NCBI GenBank assembly: GCA_910584115.1
Contig: CAJTYN010000143.1
Coordinates: forward strand, 1-7,832
Direction: 5' to 3'
Length of the DNA: 7,832 nucleotides
DNA from: an uncultured Lachnospiraceae bacterium
GTDB taxonomy: Bacteria > Bacillota > Clostridia > Lachnospirales > Lachnospiraceae
Part shown: positions 1 to 4,116 of the stretch, in pieces
How positions within the stretch are numbered: position 1 is the stretch's first letter
How the letters are laid out: every line of letters begins with the position of its first letter
Position numbers and translations under genes: made by a program
Notes under the pieces: model-generated
Told to the model about the DNA's origin: nothing
Database searches by the model: none
The model's input: the letters and a program-made list of their open reading frames with translations, nothing else

Positions 1-20
1 TAAAGTACCGAAAAAAAGAC

Positions 21-49
21 TTGTAATTTCCAGGCAAAAGTAGTATCCT
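21..49 (+). promoter_or_regulatory. possible sigma-A promoter of the DUF6465-like gene
   Basis: TTGTAA at 21-26 and TATCCT at 44-49 are separated by exactly 17 bases; each hexamer matches the sigma-A consensus at 4 of 6 positions. Transcription would begin near 56 and the gene starts at 97. The match is weak, and the true promoter could lie before the window. Confidence 0.25.
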
Positions 50-73
50 AAGACTCGTGCTAACAATAGTCTT
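50..73 (+). other. small inverted repeat in the 5' leader
   Basis: AAGACT (50-55) and AGTCTT (68-73) are perfect 6-bp inverted repeats around a 12-base loop, ending about 8 bases before the ribosome binding site (AAAGGAGAT, 82-90). It could be a weak leader hairpin or an operator-like half-site pair. Six base pairs of mixed composition may also be chance. Confidence 0.25.
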
Positions 74-96
74 GATTTTGAAAAGGAGATGATCAG

Positions 97-363
97 ATGG
101 CAGCAAAAGGCGGAAATCAAAAGAAAAAGAGCGCCCCGGCTGTGAAGAAGAAGGCGGAGAGGCTTACGGAGATCTATATCCAGTACGGTGACAGAGAAGT
201 GTGCGTCCAGGATGAAGTGCTGGGCAAGGTCACAGAGATATGGACGAAAGACATGGGCAATCCGGAAGAAGACATGAAAGAACTGAAAGTCTATATCAAA
301 CCGGAGGACGACGCGGCATATTTCGTCATCAATGGGGACATCACAGGCAGTTTCGGCCTGTAG
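97..363 (+). CDS. DUF6465-like small protein, function unknown
   Basis: This 88-residue protein starts at ATG 97 after a strong ribosome binding site (AAAGGAGAT, 82-90). Residues 1-21 are a Lys/Ala-rich, presumably disordered tail. Residues 22-88 look like a small alpha/beta domain: a strand-like segment EIYIQYGDREV, a helix-like middle, then ELKVYIKPEDDAAYFVINGD and a Gly-rich end (GSFGL). The 'YIKPEDDAAYFVING' pattern is what I recall for the DUF6465 family of Lachnospiraceae and relatives, whose function is not established. No signal peptide, membrane segment or catalytic motif is visible. It is monocistronic, closed by its own terminator. The basic tail could bind nucleic acid or simply aid solubility. 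The family call is from memory and moderately sure; no function is claimed. Confidence 0.75.
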   Translation: MAAKGGNQKKKSAPAVKKKAERLTEIYIQYGDREVCVQDEVLGKVTEIWTKDMGNPEEDMKELKVYIKPEDDAAYFVINGDITGSFGL

Positions 364-374
364 GCCCCGTGAAA

Positions 375-402
375 AAAGGGGAGCGCATCCCCTTTATTTT
401 TT
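375..402 (+). terminator. intrinsic terminator after the DUF6465-like gene
   Basis: An 8-bp perfect stem (375-382 with 388-395, AAAGGGGA / TCCCCTTT) around a 5-base loop is followed by A and six T residues (397-402). It lies 12 bases after the stop codon and separates this gene from the spore protein gene. Confidence 0.9.
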
Positions 403-434
403 GCCGTATTTTGTTGATCCATGCAAAAACTTCT

Positions 435-464
435 AGAGTATTCTTTTTTAGATCTCATATACTA
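435..464 (+). promoter_or_regulatory. candidate sigma-G (forespore) promoter of the spore protein gene
   Basis: AGAGTA (435-440) and TATACTA (458-464) are separated by 17 bases. The Bacillus sigma-G consensus is about TGAATA-N17/18-CATACTA, so the match is 4/6 and 6/7. The position, about 38 bases before the spore protein start, and the known forespore control of alpha/beta-type spore proteins support the call. No good sigma-A pair is visible in 403-490. Confidence 0.5.
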
Positions 465-502
465 CCATCGTAACCTAAAACACCGATAAGGAGGCAAGAA
501 AG

Positions 503-757
503 ATGTCAAGAAATTCTTCTAACACAGCAGCAGTACCAGAAGCAAAAGGTGCTTTAGACCGTTTTAAGTTTGAGGTTGCGAATGAACTGGGAGTACCGCT
601 TTCCGACGGCTATAACGGCAACCTGACTTCCAAGCAGAACGGGAGCGTCGGCGGCTATATGGTGAAAAAGATGATCGAAGCGCAGGAGAGGCAGATGAGC
701 GGCGGACAGGGTACTGCCGGGATGAGCGGGACCATGAACGGCGGACAGATGTCCTAA
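503..757 (+). CDS. alpha/beta-type small acid-soluble spore protein (SASP)
   Basis: This 84-residue protein belongs to the family that coats spore DNA, protects it from UV and heat, and is degraded at germination as an amino acid source. It has both family signatures. The first is residues 19-31 (LDRFKFEVANELG), containing the germination protease site, expected between E24 and V25. The second is the DNA-binding segment at residues 38-60, with YNGNLTSKQNG followed by GSVGGYMVKKMIE. Length is slightly above the usual 60-75 because of a Gly/Met/Ser-rich tail (residues 65-84). The start at ATG 503 follows a near-perfect ribosome binding site (AAGGAGG, 488-494). The gene stands alone between two terminators behind a sigma-G-like promoter. 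Its presence says the organism makes endospores. The family call is very secure; which paralogue it is cannot be told. Confidence 0.97.
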   Translation: MSRNSSNTAAVPEAKGALDRFKFEVANELGVPLSDGYNGNLTSKQNGSVGGYMVKKMIEAQERQMSGGQGTAGMSGTMNGGQMS

Positions 758-781
758 CAGATGTAAAAAAACAGACTGAAA

Positions 782-814
782 AAAAGGGCGCCTTTTAGAC
801 AAGGGCGTCCTTTT
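782..814 (+). terminator. intrinsic terminator after the spore protein gene
   Basis: A 14-bp stem pairs 782-795 with 801-814, with two G-U wobbles (788-808 and 793-803) and loop TAGAC. An A run precedes it and the T run (811-814) lies in the 3' arm. The T tract after the stem is short and interrupted (ATAAAATTTG). The hairpin lies 24 bases past the stop codon. The A and T flanks could let it act on both strands. Confidence 0.8.
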
Positions 815-843
815 ATAAAATTTGTATAAAATATAAAAAATAA

Positions 844-872
844 TTGCACTCCATTTATCTATTTGTTATAAT
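844..872 (+). promoter_or_regulatory. strong sigma-A promoter of the mgsA-rsmD-coaD operon
   Basis: TTGCAC (844-849, 4/6) and a perfect TATAAT (867-872) are separated by 17 bases. TG at 864-865 gives an extended -10 (TGTTATAAT). AT-rich DNA upstream (811-843) could act as an UP element. Transcription should begin near 879, giving a leader of about 59 bases before the ATG at 938. This is the best promoter in the window and fits constitutive, housekeeping expression. Confidence 0.9.
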
Positions 873-883
873 GAGGTAAATTT

Positions 884-902
884 GTACAGAGCGTATCTGC
901 AC
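884..902 (+). other. possible hairpin at the 5' end of the operon leader
   Basis: GTACAGA (884-890) can pair with TCTGCAC (896-902) around loop GCGTA, giving seven positions with one A-C mismatch (886/900). It would lie about 5 bases after the predicted transcription start, where stems often stabilise mRNA. The stem is short and no riboswitch class is recognised. Confidence 0.25.
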
Positions 903-925
903 GGATCATATTATGGGGAAAGCGA

Positions 926-931
926 GAGGTG
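926..931 (+). promoter_or_regulatory. ribosome binding site that fixes the mgsA start
   Basis: GAGGTG at 926-931 matches the core of the 16S anti-Shine-Dalgarno complement and lies 6 bases before ATG 938. An in-frame GTG at 929 overlaps this element and has no ribosome binding site of its own at proper spacing, so ATG 938 is preferred. Confidence 0.75.
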
Positions 932-937
932 GAATGC

Positions 938-1333
938 ATGAACTTAGGGATTATAGCCCATAACAGTAAAAAGGTCCTGATCGAAGATTTTTGTATCGCT
1001 TATAAGAATATACTGGCAAAGCACGAAGTGTATGCGACAGGGACCACGGGCAGGCGGATCGAGGAAGTGACGAACCTGCACGTACATAAATTTTTGCCGG
1101 GCAGTATCGGGGGAGACAAACAATTCATGGAGATGATCGAGCGGGGGGACATGGATCTGGTGATCATGTTCTATAACCCGGTGATGGTGGACAGGAAGGA
1201 GCCGGATATCGTGGCGATCTCCAAATGCTGCGATCAATACACGATCCCGGTGGCGACGAACATCGCCACTGCGGAGATGCTGATCCTCGGGCTGGCCCGG
1301 GGCGACCTGGATTGGAGGCTTCATCTGAGATGA
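938..1333 (+). CDS. mgsA: methylglyoxal synthase-like protein with divergent active site
   Basis: Family members convert dihydroxyacetone phosphate to methylglyoxal and phosphate in the cytoplasm, a bypass of lower glycolysis. The 131-residue protein has the MGS fold signatures: N-terminal IIAHNSKK (residues 5-12), phosphate-binding ATGTTG (33-38), GSIGGDKQ (55-62) carrying the catalytic Asp (D60, equal to E. coli D71), and PVATNIATAEMLI (104-116). Length fits clostridial members, which lack extra E. coli N- and C-terminal residues. Compared with E. coli, H19 (H8), K23 (K12), D71 (D60) and D101 (D90) are kept, but D20 is N9, D91 is N80 and H98 is K87. It is therefore either a divergent enzyme or an MGS-like domain with another role. 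It is the first gene of an operon and its stop overlaps the rsmD start (ATGA). The family call is secure; activity is uncertain. Confidence 0.85.
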   Translation: MNLGIIAHNSKKVLIEDFCIAYKNILAKHEVYATGTTGRRIEEVTNLHVHKFLPGSIGGDKQFMEMIERGDMDLVIMFYNPVMVDRKEPDIVAISKCCDQYTIPVATNIATAEMLILGLARGDLDWRLHLR

Positions 1334-1917
1334 GAGTGATCGCGGGAAGAGCACGCAGGCTGAGACTCCTGACCCCGCCGGGGATGGACACCAGGCCGAC
1401 GACGGACAGGACGAAAGAGACATTGTTCAATATCCTGCAGCCACAGATCGGCGGCGCCCGGTTCTTAGATCTCTTCAGCGGCAGCGGAGCCATCGGGATC
1501 GAGGCGCTGAGCCGCGGGGCCGCCTTCGCCGTGTTTGTGGAAAAGGACCGGGCGGCGGTGGAATGTATCAAAAAGAACCTAGCATTTACGAGATTGGGCG
1601 AGGGCGGGAAGATCCTCCGCCAGGATGTGATGGGGGCCTTGAGAGGATTGGAGGGGGGAGAGGCTTTTGACCTCATCTTCATGGATCCGCCGTACGGACG
1701 GAGACTGGAAGAGCAGGTGCTGCGCTATCTGGCCCAGTCGTCCCTGCTGGCCGAGGACGGCGCGGTGATCGTGGAAGCCTCTCTGGAGACTTCCTTTGAT
1801 TATGTGGAGGAACTGGGGTTTACAGTGCAAAAGAAAAAAGAATATAAGACAAACATGCATGTCTGGATCATAAGGGGGGATCAAGATGACGACAGCCGTA
1901 TATCCGGGGAGCTTTGA
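1330..1917 (+). CDS. rsmD: 16S rRNA (guanine(966)-N(2))-methyltransferase RsmD
   Basis: RsmD methylates G966 (E. coli numbering) of 16S rRNA in the assembling small subunit, using S-adenosylmethionine. The 195-residue protein has the N-terminal family signature MRVIAGRARRLRL at residues 1-13 and TRPTTDRTKETLFNIL at residues 21-36. The SAM-binding motif I follows as DLFSGSGAIGIEALSRGA (47-64), with an acidic strand end FVEKD. The catalytic (N/D)PPY motif is M-DPPY (119-122). Size is typical of the family. The start ATG 1330 overlaps the mgsA stop as ATGA; upstream in-frame ATGs lie inside mgsA and would add residues the family lacks. The last 32 bases overlap coaD, giving an acidic/polar tail DQDDDSRISGEL that probably is not conserved. 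The rsmD-coaD pair matches Bacillus ylbH-ylbI. Confidence 0.96.
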   Translation: MRVIAGRARRLRLLTPPGMDTRPTTDRTKETLFNILQPQIGGARFLDLFSGSGAIGIEALSRGAAFAVFVEKDRAAVECIKKNLAFTRLGEGGKILRQDVMGALRGLEGGEAFDLIFMDPPYGRRLEEQVLRYLAQSSLLAEDGAVIVEASLETSFDYVEELGFTVQKKKEYKTNMHVWIIRGDQDDDSRISGEL

Positions 1918-2374
1918 CCCGGTGACTTTCGGGCATCTGGATATCATATCCAGGGCGGCAAGATCCTTTGACCAGGTGGTCGTAGGGGTTATGAGCAATT
2001 CAAAAAAAACTCCGTTGTTTTCTAAGGAAGAACGTGTTAATATACTAGAAAAGGTCACGGAAGATCTACCCAATGTGTCGGTCCGGGCATTCGATGGATT
2101 TTCCGTGGACCTGGCGAGGGAATGCGGTGCGAGTGTGATCGTCCGGGGATTGCGCGCGATCACAGATTTTGAGTACGAACTACAGATGGCCCAGATCAAC
2201 CGCATCCTGGCACATGACGTGGATACAGTCTTTCTGACTACCAGTCTGGAGTATGCATATTTAAGTTCTTCATCGGTCAAAGAGGTGGCGTCCCTGAATG
2301 GGGACATCTCGAAATTTGTACCGGAGCTGGTGGCAAAAGCGGTATGCCGGAAGATGGAGGAGAGTGTAAGATGA
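1886..2374 (+). CDS. coaD: phosphopantetheine adenylyltransferase CoaD
   Basis: CoaD transfers AMP from ATP to 4'-phosphopantetheine to make dephospho-CoA, the penultimate step of coenzyme A synthesis; the enzyme is normally a cytoplasmic hexamer. The 162-residue protein has every hallmark: YPGSFDPVTFGHLD at residues 6-19 with the (T/H)xGH nucleotidyltransferase motif (TFGH, H17), SNSKKTPLF with the substrate-binding Lys near 40-41, VRGLRAITDFEYE (86-97), and the C-terminal SSSSVKE motif (127-133). Length is standard. The ribosome binding site AAGGGGGGA (1872-1880) lies inside rsmD, 5 bases before ATG 1886. The gene overlaps rsmD by 32 bp in another frame and its stop overlaps the next start (ATGA at 2371), so the operon is probably translationally coupled. 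Identification is secure. Confidence 0.98.
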   Translation: MTTAVYPGSFDPVTFGHLDIISRAARSFDQVVVGVMSNSKKTPLFSKEERVNILEKVTEDLPNVSVRAFDGFSVDLARECGASVIVRGLRAITDFEYELQMAQINRILAHDVDTVFLTTSLEYAYLSSSSVKEVASLNGDISKFVPELVAKAVCRKMEESVR

Positions 2375-3069
2375 GCAGCAGGATTGAACAGATCATTGAA
2401 GAGATTGAAGAATATGTGGACAGTTGCAAATATCAGCCGTTATCCACGACGAAGATCGTGGTCAATAAAGAAGAGTTGGAGGAATTGCTGCGGGAGCTGC
2501 GCCTGAAGACCCCCGATGAGATCAAACGGTATCAGAAGATCATAAACAATAAAGACGCCATCCTGGAAGACGCCCAGAACAAGGCGGATACTCTCCTGGC
2601 GGAAGCCCAGGAGCGGGCCCAGGAGATGGTCACGGAGCACGAGGTGATGCAGCGGGCCTACGCCCTTTCAAACGAGACGATCAACGCGTCCAACAAGCAG
2701 GCCCAGGAGATCTTAGACCAGGCCACGCAGGACGCCAACGATATCCGGCTGGGCGCGATCACTTACACAGATGAGATGCTGGCCAATATCCAGGCGATCA
2801 TCCAGGAGACGCTGGAGAACGCGGGCGGAAGATACGGGATGTTCATAGAGGCCCTGCAGAGCTGCGCCGGCGTGGTGACCCAGAACAGAAAAGAACTGGC
2901 TCCCCAGACGGCGCAGGCGGCGGCCATATCCAGCGCTTATGAACCCGCCCCGGCCCCGAAGGAAGAGGAGAAAAAAGACGCCCTGGAGGATCTGGACAGT
3001 CTGGAGGATCTGGACGGGTCAGACAGTCTGGACGACTTAGATGACCTGGATGCTCTTGAGGAAGAGTAG
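2371..3069 (+). CDS. coiled-coil protein with acidic tail, ATPase subunit H / DivIVA-like, function unknown
   Basis: This 232-residue protein starts at ATG 2371, overlapping the coaD stop; GGAGGAGAG (2356-2364) inside coaD serves as ribosome binding site. Residues 1-45 are helical and charged, with a short loop around PLSTTKIVVNKEEL (23-36). Residues 48-125 form a long Ala/Glu/Gln-rich helix with DAQNKADTLLAEAQERAQEM and AQEILDQATQDANDI, the heptad-like pattern seen in V-type ATPase subunit H/E stalks and DivIVA-like proteins. A second helical part spans 130-175, then a Pro/Ala linker (178-197). The tail at 198-232 is very acidic (repeated LEDLD/LDDLD, ending LEEE). No ATPase gene lies nearby and no nucleotide-binding loop is present, so an 'ATPase' name would mislead. 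I infer a structural or septal/division role by shape only. Such a gene after coaD is, as I recall, common in Lachnospiraceae. Confidence 0.8.
   Translation: MSSRIEQIIEEIEEYVDSCKYQPLSTTKIVVNKEELEELLRELRLKTPDEIKRYQKIINNKDAILEDAQNKADTLLAEAQERAQEMVTEHEVMQRAYALSNETINASNKQAQEILDQATQDANDIRLGAITYTDEMLANIQAIIQETLENAGGRYGMFIEALQSCAGVVTQNRKELAPQTAQAAAISSAYEPAPAPKEEEKKDALEDLDSLEDLDGSDSLDDLDDLDALEEE
2983..3018 (+). repeat. two tandem 18-bp repeats in the acidic tail
   Basis: Positions 2983-3000 and 3001-3018 are direct tandem copies matching at 16 of 18 bases; the first 15 bases are identical. They encode LEDLDS and LEDLDG. A looser continuation (SLDDLDDLDALEEE) follows to 3066. Such in-frame repeats can vary in copy number by replication slippage. 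Confidence 0.85.
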
Positions 3070-3990
3070 AGAAAAGAGCAGGGTAAAGGATGCGTTTACG
3101 ATCTTCCCTTCCAGGTAAGGGCGCAGCGGCAGCCGGGAGCCTTCGAGGACCGTACAGGTCTGCGCCAGGATGCACAGGCCACCCAGGGAGGCGGCGCAGA
3201 TGGAGAGTGTGTACCTGACCGCGGCGGGCATGGAGGAGGCGGCGATCGCCTCAAGTCCGGTGGAGATCTCCAGGAGTCCCAGCAGGCAGGGGACGGCGTT
3301 CCCCAGAGTCCGGGGAAGATATCGTCCCAGCGCCGCAGACAGCACGGAAAACAGTATGATAAAGCCGCCCAGACGGGTGATCGTTCCAAAAGCGTTCATG
3401 ATAGAGATATCCAGAAGCTTTCCGATGGAGGGAAGGGGAGGTATCTCTTTTCTTTTACGCCCGGAGCCGCCGGGGCAGTAACGGATCCGGAAGACGAGGC
3501 TGGTGGCCAGATCGGCGCTGTAGAGGATGGCGAAGGTGGCGAGGGTGTACTGGGGCATATGGAGGCATTGCAGCAGGAGATACGTGGTGACGAAAACGGG
3601 GCTGGGGTTGTTGCAGAACGTGAGGAGATAGCGGGCTTCCGACTGGGAGATCCGCTCCTCCCGGTACAGGTCCGCGGCCAGTTTGGCGCCCATGGGGTAG
3701 CCGCAGAGGAGACCCATCAGATAGCAGTATGTCCCGGCCGGGGACAGACCTAGGAGCAAGCGGAAAAAAGGGGCGAAAGGCGCAAGCAGCCGTTCGGCGG
3801 TCCCGATGCGGATCACCAGGCTGGAGAGGATCATAAAAGGCAGCAGCGTGGGCAGCAGGGTGTGTGCCCAGAGCAGCAGGCCGCGCTGGGAAGCCTCCAG
3901 GGAGCGCTGCGGTTCCTGGAACATATAGACGAGGAGCAGCAGGATACAGACAGATAAGAGGTTTTTGGTCTTGCAGATCTTAGAGAGCAT
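3037..3990 (-). CDS. ylbJ: sporulation integral membrane protein YlbJ
   Basis: YlbJ belongs to the nucleoside-recognition (Gate domain) membrane family. In Bacillus subtilis it is made under sigma-E in the mother cell and contributes to spore heat resistance; its substrate is unknown. This 317-residue protein begins with a membrane segment (residues 11-24) and has about eight hydrophobic segments in all. Family motifs are CGYPMGAK (97-104), CNNPSPVF (126-133) and LLEISTG (239-245), plus a basic loop GGSGRKRKE (174-182). The start at 3990 is chosen because AGGGAGA (4002-3996) precedes it by 5 bases; an upstream in-frame ATG at 4044 has no ribosome binding site and would add 18 polar residues. 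It is shorter than the B. subtilis protein (about 408). Its last 33 bp overlap the coiled-coil gene head-on. In Bacillus ylbJ follows ylbI (coaD) on the same strand; here it is inverted. Confidence 0.9.
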   Translation of the reverse strand: MLSKICKTKNLLSVCILLLLVYMFQEPQRSLEASQRGLLLWAHTLLPTLLPFMILSSLVIRIGTAERLLAPFAPFFRLLLGLSPAGTYCYLMGLLCGYPMGAKLAADLYREERISQSEARYLLTFCNNPSPVFVTTYLLLQCLHMPQYTLATFAILYSADLATSLVFRIRYCPGGSGRKRKEIPPLPSIGKLLDISIMNAFGTITRLGGFIILFSVLSAALGRYLPRTLGNAVPCLLGLLEISTGLEAIAASSMPAAVRYTLSICAASLGGLCILAQTCTVLEGSRLPLRPYLEGKIVNASFTLLFSLLFLKSIQVI

Positions 3991-3995
3991 GAGTT

Positions 3996-4002
3996 TCTCC
4001 CT
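3996..4002 (-). promoter_or_regulatory. ribosome binding site that fixes the ylbJ start
   Basis: On the minus strand AGGGAGA (4002 to 3996) lies 5 bases before ATG 3990. This favours the shorter protein starting MLSKICKTKN, which leads directly into the first membrane segment. Confidence 0.7.
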
Positions 4003-4021
4003 GGCGGGCTTGTTGTTTTTT

Positions 4022-4050
4022 ATTATATTGTGCCTTGCGGCCATTCATGA
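4022..4050 (-). promoter_or_regulatory. candidate sigma-E promoter of ylbJ
   Basis: On the minus strand TCATGAA (4050-4044) and AATATAAT (4029-4022) are separated by 14 bases. Against the Bacillus sigma-E pattern (about TCATATT-N13/14-CATACAAT) the match is 4/7 and 6/8. A transcript would start near 4015, about 25 bases before the 3990 start. The perfect TATAAT inside could instead be a sigma-A -10, but no good -35 lies 17 bases upstream. The known sigma-E control of ylbJ in Bacillus is the main support. Confidence 0.35.
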
Positions 4051-4091
4051 TCTGTGGGAAGATGTTTTTAGATATTTATAAGATCAGATAC

Positions 4092-4116
4092 AGGAGGTTT
4101 GATGAGAGATGAGTGA
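4092..4116 (+). promoter_or_regulatory. pepD ribosome binding site with overlapping 4-codon mini-ORF
   Basis: AGGAGG (4092-4097) is a perfect Shine-Dalgarno core, but lies 11 bases from the pepD ATG (4109), longer than usual. An out-of-frame ATG at 4102, 4 bases from the same core, opens ATG-AGA-GAT-GAG-TGA (4102-4116), which spans the pepD start. Ribosomes could initiate at either ATG; the arrangement may tune pepD expression or may be accidental. Confidence 0.5.

Noticed and set aside
929..937. GTG start three codons upstream for the methylglyoxal synthase-like gene
   Set aside because: GTG 929 overlaps the ribosome binding site that serves ATG 938, and family members begin at the equivalent of ATG 938.
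1579..2307. 242-codon open frame on the minus strand opposite rsmD and coaD
   Set aside because: Both sense genes are unmistakable; the antisense product shows no domain.
3170..3481. Forward open frame of 103 codons inside the ylbJ region
   Set aside because: It is antisense to conserved YlbJ membrane segments, with no ribosome binding site or family resemblance.
3991..4044. Longer YlbJ starting at 4044
   Set aside because: There is no ribosome binding site before 4044, the added residues are polar, and the candidate promoter would lie inside the coding region.
4054..4082. Possible sigma-A promoter for pepD with TATAAG at 4077
   Set aside because: The -10 is acceptable (5/6) but the region 16-18 bases upstream (around GTGGGA) does not resemble a -35, so I cannot support it.
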